NCBI GenBank assembly: GCA_905198755.1
Contig: CAJKDR010000017.1
Coordinates: forward strand, 1 to 15,892
Direction of reading: 5' to 3'
DNA from: an uncultured Clostridiaceae bacterium
Lineage (GTDB): Bacteria; Bacillota; Clostridia; TANB77; CAG-508
DNA length: 15,892 nt
Both the position numbers and the translations under genes were made by a program. The notes beneath the pieces are model-generated. The model saw only the letters and a list, made by a program, of their open reading frames with translations, searched no databases and had not been told where the DNA came from. Shown one piece after another: positions 8,201-15,046 of this stretch. Every line of letters starts with the position of its first letter. The first letter of the stretch is position 1.

Positions 8201-8814
8201 AATTTCTTTTGTTCTGTTGCTTTTTCTAATTCTTTCTTTAATTGTGCTGATAATTTTTCTAAGTCTATTTCTTTTAATAATTTTTCTATTGCTTCTGCAC
8301 CCATTTCAGCTTTGAAAGAACCTTTTCCATATTTTTCTACTGATTCTACATATTCTTTTTCAGTTAATATTTGGCATTTAGTTAATCCTGATGTTCCTTT
8401 ATCTGTTACTATGTATGATGCAAAATATATTACTTTTTCTAGGTTTCTTGGTGAGATATCTAGCATTAATGCTACTCTACTTGGAATTCCTTTAAAGTAC
8501 CATATGTGTGCTACTGGAGCTGCAAGTTCAATATGTCCCATTCTCTCTCTTCTTACTTTAGCTTTTGTTACTTCAACACCACATCTATCACATATAATTC
8601 CTTTATATCTTACTCTTTTATATTTACCACAGTGACATTCCCAATCTTTTGTTGGTCCAAATATTCTTTCACAGAATAATCCGTCTTTTTCAGGTTTTAA
8701 TGTTCTATAGTTTATAGTCTCTGGTTTTTTTACTTCTCCTTTTGACCACATTCTTATAGTTTCATCTGATGCTAGACCAATTTTAATTTTATCAAAGTTT
8801 TCTAATTCGTCCAC
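5269..8814 (-). CDS. rpoC: RNA polymerase subunit beta'
   Basis: Largest subunit of RNA polymerase, carrying the catalytic Mg. Visible in order: N-terminal zinc site (CHCG, then CDRCG, about residues 60-78), the clamp region around [16 protein letters not shown], lid/rudder region, active-site [12 protein letters not shown] (about 447-458), the bridge-helix and trigger-loop region ([14 protein letters not shown] through [19 protein letters not shown]), the second zinc site (DCGT, CC, CAKC), and [25 protein letters not shown]. Length of about 1,180 is usual for Clostridia. Start: an in-frame ATG exists at 8844, but it lies inside a strong hairpin and lacks a ribosome site. The GTG at 8814 follows AGGAAAGGA by six bases and gives the family-typical start (V/M)[15 protein letters not shown], so I choose it. 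It follows rpoB after about 230-260 bp. Confidence 0.97.
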   Translation of the reverse strand: [1181 protein letters not shown]

Positions 8815-8838
8815 TTTTTTTCCTTTCCTCACTTCATT

Positions 8839-8889
8839 TGTCATGTGTACTTCAAGAGTTTATGAAATAACTCTTTGAAGTACATGACA
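8839..8889 (-). promoter_or_regulatory. large hairpin just upstream of rpoC
   Basis: Arms 8839-8860 and 8869-8889 pair over about 20 bp with small bulges (core ACTTCAA-AGAGTT / AACTCTTGAAGT, outer TGTCATGT / ACATGACA) around an eight-base loop. There is no T-run, so it is not an ordinary terminator. It buries the in-frame ATG at 8844, supporting the GTG start at 8814. It may be an RNase processing or stability element between rpoB and rpoC; that role is inferred. Confidence 0.65.
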
Positions 8890-9029
8890 TCTTTAATTTA
8901 GTGATTACATATAATTATTTAGATTGTTTAATACATCTTTACATTTAAAATTTACACTGCTGAGCAATTCCTTTATGCTATTTTTCATGCTTAATGTATT
9001 TTTATTTAATTAATTTTGGATTTATGTAG

Positions 9030-9070
9030 GAGCTTTTGTCAAGCTCATGTTTGAGTTTTAACTCAAACAT
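9030..9070 (-). promoter_or_regulatory. two tandem hairpins directly after the rpoB stop
   Basis: On the minus strand a perfect 11-bp stem (ATGTTTGAGTT / AACTCAAACAT, 9070-9047, two-base loop) starts two bases after the rpoB stop. A GAGCTT / AAGCTC hairpin (9046-9030) follows immediately. Neither is followed by a T-run, so read-through into rpoC is expected. Likely mRNA stability or processing elements. The rest of the intergenic region (8890-9029) holds no convincing promoter; a 27-codon ORF there lacks a ribosome site. Confidence 0.55.
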
Positions 9071-9072
9071 AC

Positions 9073-12000
9073 TTATTTTGTTAAGTTTTCATCATTCTCT
9101 ATATTGTCTATTGCAAGTTCTTCATCAGATAATAGTTCATCTGTATCAAATAATTCTTCAGAATCATCTAAATCTTCTTCTATATATGAATTCTCTAATT
9201 CATCATTTTCTAGAACTGTTTCTTCTTGTAATGAAGATTTGTCTCTATCTAAGTTAAAATCAATTCCTTCATCAATATTTTCTTTTAATTCTAATTCTCT
9301 ATTATCTTCTGAATATAGTTTTACATCTAGTCCTAAACTTTGTAATTCTTTTATTAAAACCTTGAAGCTTTCTGGAACACCTGGTTCTGGAACATTTTCT
9401 CCTTTAACAATTGCTTCATATGTTTTTACTCTTCCAACTACATCGTCAGATTTTACTGTTAATATTTCTTGTAATGTATGTGCTGCACCATATGCTTCTA
9501 GTGCCCAAACTTCCATTTCACCAAAACGTTGTCCACCAAATTGTGCTTTTCCTCCTAGAGGTTGTTGTGTTACTAATGAGTATGGTCCAGTTGAACGAGC
9601 ATGTATTTTATCATCAACTAAGTGGTGAAGTTTTAACATGTACATTACACCAACAGTAACTGGTTGATCAAATTTATCACCTGTTCTACCATCATATAAT
9701 ACTGTTTTTCCATCTGGTGTACGTCCTACTTTTTTAAGTAATTCTTCTATTTCTTCTTCTGTTGCACCATCAAATACTGGTGTTGCTATTTTCCATCCTA
9801 GTTCACGAACTGCTGCACCTAAATGTACTTCTAAAACTTGCCCTAAGTTCATACGTGAAGGAACACCTAATGGGTTTAATACAACATCTACTGGTGTACC
9901 ATCTGGCATAAATGGCATATCTTCTTCTGGTAATATTCTAGAAACAACACCTTTGTTTCCGTGACGTCCAGACATTTTATCACCAACAGATATTTTTCTT
10001 TTTTGTGCTATATAACATCTTATTATTTGATTTACTCCAGGGCCTAATTCATCTGAATTATCTCTTGTAAATATTTTAATATCTACTATTGTTCCTGCTT
10101 CTCCATGTGGAACTCTTAAAGATGTATCTCTTACTTCTCTAGCTTTTTCACCAAAGATAGCTCTTAATAATCTTTCTTCTGCTGTTAGTTCTGTCTCTCC
10201 TTTTGGAGTTACTTTACCAACTAATATATCTCCTGGTCTTACTTCTGCACCAATTCTTATTATACCATTTTCATCTAAGTCTTTTAGACTGTCTTCTCCG
10301 ACATTTGGTATATCTCTAGTTATTTCTTCTGGTCCTAATTTTGTATCTCTACATTCGCAGTCATATTCTTCTATATGGATTGATGTATAAACATCATCTT
10401 TTACTAATCTTTCACTAATTAAAACAGCATCTTCGTAGTTATAACCTTCCCATGTAGCAAATGCTATAAGTACGTTTTTACCTAATGCCATTTCCCCTTT
10501 ATCTGTAGAAGGTCCATCTGCAATTACATCTCCAGCTTTTACTTTTTCACCTTTTACAACGATTGGTCTTTGATTTATACAAGTACCACCATTTGTTCTT
10601 TTGAACTTACGTAGTTTATATGTTTTTAGTTCACCTTTTTTAGTTTTTAATGTTATTTCATCTGCAGTAACTTTTTCTATTGTTCCATCTGCTTCTGCTA
10701 TAACCATTATTCCAGAGTCTTTTGCAGCTCTATATTCCATTCCTGTTCCTACCATTGGTGAATCTGTTGTTAATAGTGGAACTGCTTGACGTTGCATGTT
10801 TGCACCCATTAATGCACGGTGAGCATCATCATGTTCCAAGAATGGTATCATTGCAGCACCTACTGAAACTAATTGTTGTGGTGAAACATCAACATAGTCA
10901 ACTCTTTCAGGTTCAACTTCTGCTATTTCTTCTGCTATTCTTACTTTTATTTTTTTGTTCGTGAATTTACCGTTTTTGTCAACTGGTTCAGATGCTTTAG
11001 CTATAACAAATTTTTCTTCAACATCTGCTGGCATATATTCAACTATGTCAGTTAATTTATGTGTTTTCTTATCAACTTTTCTATATGGTGTTTCTATAAA
11101 TCCATATTCATTAATTATTGCAAATGAAGATATTGCAGATATAAGACCAATGTTTGGTCCTTCTGGAGATTCGATTGGACATAATCTACCATAATGAGTA
11201 AAGTGAACGTCTCTTACTTCGAATCCTGCTCTTTCTCTTGAAAGTCCACCAGGTCCTAATGCTGAAATTCTTCTTTTATGTGTTAATTCTGATAATGGGT
11301 TTGTTTGATCCATGAATTGTGACAATTGAGAACTTCCAAAGAATTCTCTTATTGATGATGTTATTGGTTTTGTGTTTATTAAAGTTTGTGGTGTAACAAC
11401 ATCTAAATCTTGTATTGTCATTCTTTCACGAACTATTCTTTCTAATCTTGTTAAACCAATTCTAAATTGATTTTGTAGTAATTCTCCAACACATCTTACA
11501 CGTCTATTTCCTAAATGATCTATGTCATCTACTTTTCCTAGTCCATGATCTAGGTTAAAGATATAGTTTATTGACGCAATTATATCTTCATTTGTAATGT
11601 GTTTTGGAACTAATTCATCTATTCTTTCTTTTATTTCTTTTAATAAGTTTTTAGGTTCTGTATTTTCAATTATGTCTTTTAGTACTTCATAGTTAACTTC
11701 TTCTTTAATTTTTAAATCTTTAAAGTCAATATCTAAAACACTATGAATATCTACAGTTCCATTTCCTATTATTCTAACTTTTTTGTCATCAACTTTTACA
11801 TCTACAATATTAATTCCTGAATTTTGGATAGCTTTTGCTGTTTCAGCATCAATTGCTGTATCTTTTTCAACAAATACTTCTCCAGTTTCTGGATTTATAA
11901 TATCTGCAAATGCTATTTGATTTGTTATTCTTGTTGCTAATGAAAGTTTTTGATTGAATTTGTATCTACCAACTCTTGCCAGGTCGTATCTTCTTGGATT

Positions 12001-12777
12001 AAATAATAATCCATTGAATAAACTTCTTGCAGCTTCTGCTGTTGGTAATTCTCCTGGTCTTAATTTTTTGTAGATTTCAATTAAAGCTTCATCTTGAGAT
12101 TTAATTGTATCTTTTTGTATTGTAGCCATTAATTTTGGTTCTTCACCAAATAATTCTACCATTTGTTCATCTGTTAATAATCCTATTGCTCTTAATAACA
12201 TTGTTACAGGTATTTTTCTTGTTCTATCAACTCTTGCATAAAAAACATCATTTGCATCTGTTTCATATTCAAGCCATGCTCCTCTTATTGGCATTACTGT
12301 TGATGTAAATAATTTTTTACCTGTCTTGTCGTATGTAAAAGCATAATAACATCCTGGTGAACGTACTAATTGGCTTACAACAACTCTTTCTGCTCCATTT
12401 ATAACAAATGTACCTGTATCTGTCATAAGTGGGAAATCGCCTAAATAGATTTCTTGTTCTTTAATTTCTCCTGTTTCTTTGTTAATAAGTCTTACTTTTA
12501 CATGTAGTCTTGTAGCATATGTTGTGTCTCTTTCTTTTGCTTCTTCGATTGAATATTTAGTTGTATCTTCCATGTAGTAATCAAAGAATTCTAGTATTAA
12601 ATTTCCAGAATAATCAACTATTGGTGAAATATCTCTTAATACTTCTCCTAAACCTTCTTTTATGAACCAATCATAAGAGTCCTTTTGTACTTTAATAAGG
12701 TTAGGCATTTCAATAGCATCTTCTGTTTTTGCAAACGTTTTACGTATGCACTTTTCGTGTTTGATATCTTTTACCAA
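9073..12777 (-). CDS. rpoB: RNA polymerase subunit beta
   Basis: Second-largest RNA polymerase subunit, forming the other half of the active-site cleft and the rifampicin pocket. The rifampicin region FGSSQLSQFMDQTNPLSEL, THKRRISALGPGGLSRERAG (about residues 479-515) has wild-type residues at the positions matching E. coli D516, H526 and S531, so no classical resistance change is seen. Further motifs: RLCPIESPEGPNIGLI, NYEDAVLISERLV, GDKMSGRHGNKGVVSRI, and the C-terminal KLHHLVDDKIHARSTGPYSLVTQQPLGGKAQFGGQRFGE and EVWALEAYGAA blocks. About 70 residues of Asp/Glu-rich tail follow the conserved end. Start: a GTG at 12786 lies within the AGGGGTGAT ribosome site itself, so the TTG at 12777 (giving MVKDIKHEKC) is preferred. 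No rplL precedes it, which is unusual. Confidence 0.96.
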   Translation of the reverse strand: MVKDIKHEKCIRKTFAKTEDAIEMPNLIKVQKDSYDWFIKEGLGEVLRDISPIVDYSGNLILEFFDYYMEDTTKYSIEEAKERDTTYATRLHVKVRLINKETGEIKEQEIYLGDFPLMTDTGTFVINGAERVVVSQLVRSPGCYYAFTYDKTGKKLFTSTVMPIRGAWLEYETDANDVFYARVDRTRKIPVTMLLRAIGLLTDEQMVELFGEEPKLMATIQKDTIKSQDEALIEIYKKLRPGELPTAEAARSLFNGLLFNPRRYDLARVGRYKFNQKLSLATRITNQIAFADIINPETGEVFVEKDTAIDAETAKAIQNSGINIVDVKVDDKKVRIIGNGTVDIHSVLDIDFKDLKIKEEVNYEVLKDIIENTEPKNLLKEIKERIDELVPKHITNEDIIASINYIFNLDHGLGKVDDIDHLGNRRVRCVGELLQNQFRIGLTRLERIVRERMTIQDLDVVTPQTLINTKPITSSIREFFGSSQLSQFMDQTNPLSELTHKRRISALGPGGLSRERAGFEVRDVHFTHYGRLCPIESPEGPNIGLISAISSFAIINEYGFIETPYRKVDKKTHKLTDIVEYMPADVEEKFVIAKASEPVDKNGKFTNKKIKVRIAEEIAEVEPERVDYVDVSPQQLVSVGAAMIPFLEHDDAHRALMGANMQRQAVPLLTTDSPMVGTGMEYRAAKDSGIMVIAEADGTIEKVTADEITLKTKKGELKTYKLRKFKRTNGGTCINQRPIVVKGEKVKAGDVIADGPSTDKGEMALGKNVLIAFATWEGYNYEDAVLISERLVKDDVYTSIHIEEYDCECRDTKLGPEEITRDIPNVGEDSLKDLDENGIIRIGAEVRPGDILVGKVTPKGETELTAEERLLRAIFGEKAREVRDTSLRVPHGEAGTIVDIKIFTRDNSDELGPGVNQIIRCYIAQKRKISVGDKMSGRHGNKGVVSRILPEEDMPFMPDGTPVDVVLNPLGVPSRMNLGQVLEVHLGAAVRELGWKIATPVFDGATEEEIEELLKKVGRTPDGKTVLYDGRTGDKFDQPVTVGVMYMLKLHHLVDDKIHARSTGPYSLVTQQPLGGKAQFGGQRFGEMEVWALEAYGAAHTLQEILTVKSDDVVGRVKTYEAIVKGENVPEPGVPESFKVLIKELQSLGLDVKLYSEDNRELELKENIDEGIDFNLDRDKSSLQEETVLENDELENSYIEEDLDDSEELFDTDELLSDEELAIDNIENDENLTK

Positions 12778-12786
12778 ACTAATCAC

Positions 12787-13059
12787 CCCTGTTTTTAAAA
12801 TTAGCAGGTTAGAAAATTGTTTTTTAGAAGTCCTTCTTTCTTATAAGGTATTTAAATAATCTCTTGGGCCCTGCCTTTATTCCCGTAAGACTAGATACAC
12901 TTTCTTATATTCAATTCCTCTTCTAAAAAGCCGATAAAAAAGGCAATAAAAATACAGGCTGATAAACTCTCATTTTTATCAACTTGTATTTTATATATTG
13001 TTTAAAAAACTTTTTGCGCACTTAGTTTTTTAATTTTAATCACCCTTCTCTTATACAAT
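12787..13059 (-). promoter_or_regulatory. long structured leader of rpoBC
   Basis: About 280 nt separate the promoter from rpoB. In transcription order: a ribosome-site-like GAAGGGTGAT (13048-13039), the hairpin at 12992-12949, TGCCTTT (about 12945-12939), which can pair with AAAGGCA (12880-12874), and an island with high GC for this genome, ACGGGAATAAAGGCAGGGCC (about 12886-12867), continuing through AAGAG. Finally CCTG near 12812 can pair with the CAGG of the rpoB ribosome site. A GC-rich, pairing-prone island in AT-rich non-coding DNA suggests a conserved regulatory RNA. I cannot assign it to a named family; T-box, PyrR and the Bacillus L10 leader did not fit by eye. Confidence 0.5.
12949..12992 (-). 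terminator. attenuator-like hairpin in the rpoB leader
   Basis: AAAATACA / TGTATTTT and TGATAAA / TTTATCA form a 15-bp stem broken by one symmetric three-base internal loop, with an eight-base apical loop, followed on the minus strand by a T-rich tract. It could act as a leader terminator or as a structural element; the low GC makes termination strength uncertain. Confidence 0.5.
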
Positions 13060-13065
13060 AAAATT

Positions 13066-13095
13066 ATTATAACATCTTTATATAATACAAGTCAA
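13066..13095 (-). promoter_or_regulatory. sigma-A promoter of rpoBC
   Basis: Minus strand: -35 TTGACT (13095-13090), 18-nt spacer, -10 TATAAT (13071-13066). Predicted transcript start is near 13059. It is back-to-back with the plus-strand promoter at 13135-13163. Confidence 0.85.
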
Positions 13096-13134
13096 CACTT
13101 TTTTATCAAAAAAGCAAGATTTCCGTAGGTTTTT

Positions 13135-13163
13135 TTGCATTTATTTTATTTTTATGTTATAAT
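13135..13163 (+). promoter_or_regulatory. promoter of the 97-aa gene
   Basis: TTGCAT (13135-13140), 17-nt spacer, TATAAT (13158-13163), ahead of the AAAGGGAG ribosome site at 13181-13188. Confidence 0.7.
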
Positions 13164-13198
13164 AATTTTATATTTTATAGAAAGGGAGTTGTATTTTT

Positions 13199-13492
13199 AT
13201 GATTCCGAATAATGGCATTCCTGCATTTAAATTAAAAATGCGTATTTCATCTGGAATGCCTAAAATTGAACTTGAAGGCTATTTTTTACAAACTTTTAAA
13301 AATGATAGAGTCCGGAACTATTTTTGTTTGTCAAGTTGCTTAGATATACTTTCTATTGCATCTGCTTACAAAGGCGTTGCTTTACCATTAAGCAATTTAA
13401 ATCATTCATGTGATTTTTATTTGGAAATCTTGTTTAAAGATTTTGATGATTTAGCTGAATTTGTTCAAACATTTCAAAAAGGAAAGATTTAA
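13199..13492 (+). CDS. 97-residue protein of unknown function
   Basis: An ATG preceded by AAAGGGAG about ten bases upstream, a good promoter and its own terminator make this a real monocistronic gene. The product starts MIPNNGIPAFKLKMRI and ends FVQTFQKGKI. It is soluble-looking, with mixed charge, two cysteines near the middle (FCLSSCLDIL) and an acidic patch FKDFDDLAEF. There is no signal peptide, membrane helix or known catalytic motif that I can see. It lies between the divergent rpoB leader and tRNA-fMet. Small size and beta-like alternation would suit a regulatory or binding domain, but I do not recognise it and assign no function. Confidence 0.75.
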   Translation: MIPNNGIPAFKLKMRISSGMPKIELEGYFLQTFKNDRVRNYFCLSSCLDILSIASAYKGVALPLSNLNHSCDFYLEILFKDFDDLAEFVQTFQKGKI

Positions 13493-13506
13493 TTCTTTCC
13501 TTTTTG
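13475..13506 (+). terminator. intrinsic terminator of the 97-aa gene
   Basis: CAAAAAGGAAAGA / TCTTTCCTTTTTG, 13-bp stem with a six-base loop, T-run in the right arm. The left arm and loop cover the last codons and the stop of the gene. Confidence 0.8.
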
Positions 13507-13547
13507 TGTATATTTTTTAATTTTTAGCATATAATTTACTATAATAC

Positions 13548-13576
13548 TTGACAATTATATTTTTAGGTATTATAAT
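13548..13576 (+). promoter_or_regulatory. consensus promoter of tRNA-fMet
   Basis: TTGACA (13548-13553), 17-nt spacer, TATAAT (13571-13576): a perfect sigma-A consensus, 15 bases before the tRNA 5' end, as expected for a strongly expressed stable RNA. Confidence 0.92.
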
Positions 13577-13591
13577 AATAATCGTTCACAT

Positions 13592-13667
13592 CGCGAGGTG
13601 GAGCAGTTGGCAGCTCGTCGGGCTCATAACCCGAAGGTCGGAGGTTCGAGTCCTTCCCTCGCAACCA
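13592..13667 (+). tRNA. initiator tRNA-fMet (CAT)
   Basis: Full cloverleaf with encoded CCA. The acceptor stem CGCGAGG / CCTCGC has the C1-A72 mismatch that marks bacterial initiators. D stem GAGC / GCTC, anticodon stem with the three initiator G:C pairs (CGGG-CTCATAA-CCCG), anticodon CAT, T arm GGAGG-TTCGAGT-CCTTC. It delivers formyl-Met to the ribosome P site. Single-gene unit with its own promoter and terminator. Confidence 0.98.
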
Positions 13668-13676
13668 CAAATCATT

Positions 13677-13710
13677 AAAGATTTCAGAATTATATCTGAA
13701 ATCTTTTTTT
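13677..13710 (+). terminator. intrinsic terminator of tRNA-fMet
   Basis: AAAGATTTCAGA / TCTGAAATCTTT, perfect 12-bp stem, six-base loop, followed by a run of T. Confidence 0.9.
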
Positions 13711-13772
13711 ATGTTTTAAAGTAATTCTTTTGCAATGTAAACTAGAGTTAACAAATTTCAAACAAGTATTTA

Positions 13773-13801
13773 TTGTAAATCTTTTTTGTTTTTGCTATTA
13801 T
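13773..13801 (+). promoter_or_regulatory. possible promoter of the HTH gene
   Basis: TTGTAA (13773-13778), 17 nt, TGC-TATTAT (-10 at 13796-13801). The predicted start would fall almost on the ribosome site (AGGAGG, 13808-13813), so the match may be fortuitous. Confidence 0.3.
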
Positions 13802-13821
13802 ATGTTCAGGAGGTGTTAAAT

Positions 13822-15039
13822 ATGAAATTTAGCGAGAAAATTATGAAACTTAGAAGACAAAAAGGGTTATCTCAAGAAGAATTCGCAAACAAATTGAATG
13901 TATCACGCCAAGCGATTTATAAATGGGAAACTGAACAATCTGTTCCAGATATAAAGAATGTTCAAGAAATATGTAAAATTTTTAATGTTAGTATTGAATA
14001 TTTATTAAATGATGTTTTCGGTATGATTATATGGTCATTTTTATTTTATGGTGCGAATGCATTTATACATTTTACCTTTGTGAATATGGTCATGACACCT
14101 GTAACGATTGCTTTAATGAATACCGTTCTTCGTTCTGGGGCGATTCTAGTTTTATTCTGGTTTATTCCACAAATTGAAAAATTATTAATGGTATTCATTA
14201 AAGACAGTCCTGAAGATTTAGAAGAACAAGCGGACTTTGATTTATTAGAAGAACGTTTGATTCCATATCCTGCTTTGGCAATTGCACAATGTCATCGTGT
14301 TATGAATGGTATGGCTAAAAAAGTGCGTAACAATGTGAATCGTGCGATGAACCTAATTAATGAATTTAGACCTGAAAAATACGAAAAAGTTGGGCGTAAA
14401 GAAAAATTGATTGATAAATATGAAGCACGTTTAGGTTCTTATTTGATGCAACTTACAAAACAAGCATTAAATACTGAACAAACAAGACAAGCCTCATTAT
14501 ATCTTCATACTATTAGTGACTTTGAAAGAATTGGTGATCATGCTGCAGATATTGCCAAGATGTCAAAGAGTATCAATGAAAATCGTATGGAAATGTCGGA
14601 AGCGGCTATGGATGAATTAAATCTTGTCATGGAAGCTGTTCGTGAATCTATGAATATGACATATCATGCTTATTTAGAAGATGATCTTGTGTTAGCTAGA
14701 CGTGTATCCCCACTTGGAATTGTCATTCGTGGACTTTGTGATGAAATGAAATTACGTCACGTTGAACGTTTATCACAAGGAAACTGTGGACTTGAAGAAG
14801 GTACAGTCTTCAATGATTTATTGAATAGTTTAAACCGTATTGCCACGCATTGTGCAAGTAGTATGGTGGCCTTGATTAAGATTCGTGAAAAAGATACAGA
14901 TATCCATATTCACGATTCAAAGGTATATGCGATCGAAGGTGACGATTATAAAACAACGTTGGCTGAATATCAAGAAAAATATGATCTTGGACAAAGAAAA
15001 GGTCGTATTGTAAGTATGGAAGACGATCAAGTTGAATAG
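13822..15039 (+). CDS. chimeric ORF: XRE/Cro HTH N-terminus joined to the C-terminus of a Na+/phosphate cotransporter
   Basis: Starts at the ATG at 13822, eight bases after AGGAGG; the upstream in-frame TTG has no ribosome site. Residues 1-65 are a textbook Cro/C1 HTH: MKFSEKIMKLRRQKGLSQEE, NVSRQAIYKWE as recognition helix, SVPDIKNVQEIC, and IEYLLND at the end. From residue 66 (14017) the protein becomes the final membrane segment(s) of a NptA/YjbB-type Na+/Pi cotransporter (FLFYGANAFIHFTF, GAILVLFWFIPQIEKL) and its cytoplasmic PhoU-like domain (CHRVMNGMAKKV, TISDFERIGDHAADIAKM). About two thirds of the transporter, including the sodium and phosphate sites, are missing. Ile is ATA in only 2 of 25 codons after the junction and Arg is CGT in about 16 of 21, unlike tilS. 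I read this as two unrelated genes joined in frame, most likely by assembly. Confidence 0.85.
   Translation: MKFSEKIMKLRRQKGLSQEEFANKLNVSRQAIYKWETEQSVPDIKNVQEICKIFNVSIEYLLNDVFGMIIWSFLFYGANAFIHFTFVNMVMTPVTIALMNTVLRSGAILVLFWFIPQIEKLLMVFIKDSPEDLEEQADFDLLEERLIPYPALAIAQCHRVMNGMAKKVRNNVNRAMNLINEFRPEKYEKVGRKEKLIDKYEARLGSYLMQLTKQALNTEQTRQASLYLHTISDFERIGDHAADIAKMSKSINENRMEMSEAAMDELNLVMEAVRESMNMTYHAYLEDDLVLARRVSPLGIVIRGLCDEMKLRHVERLSQGNCGLEEGTVFNDLLNSLNRIATHCASSMVALIKIREKDTDIHIHDSKVYAIEGDDYKTTLAEYQEKYDLGQRKGRIVSMEDDQVE
14008..14025. other. probable chimera or recombination junction
   Basis: The HTH homology ends and the transporter homology begins between the codons for LLND and FGMI. Protein family, codon use and base composition all change here, while the reading frame happens to be kept. 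Exact breakpoint uncertain by about ten bases. Confidence 0.7.
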
Positions 15040-15046
15040 TATAAAT

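Noticed and set aside
7856..8635. 259-codon plus-strand ORF opposite rpoC
   Set aside because: Lies entirely antisense to highly conserved RpoC sequence, has no ribosome site and a composition explained by the complement of rpoC codons.
8905..8988. 27-codon minus-strand ORF (starts MKNSIKELLSSV) in the rpoB-rpoC gap
   Set aside because: No ribosome-binding sequence and no promoter; expected by chance in AT-rich DNA, although conservation in relatives would reopen it.
11270..11345. Rifampicin-resistance substitutions in rpoB
   Set aside because: Residues equivalent to E. coli D516, H526 and S531 are wild type.
13002..13043. 13-codon GTG-initiated leader ORF (VIKIKKLSAQKVF) in the rpoB leader
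   Set aside because: The ribosome-site-like GAAGG touches the GTG and leaves no spacing, and there is no run of regulatory codons typical of attenuation peptides.
13592..13667. tRNA-fMet as an integrated-element attachment site
   Set aside because: No integrase gene and no repeat of the tRNA 3' end were seen downstream; the compositional break lies about 350 bp further on, inside an ORF.
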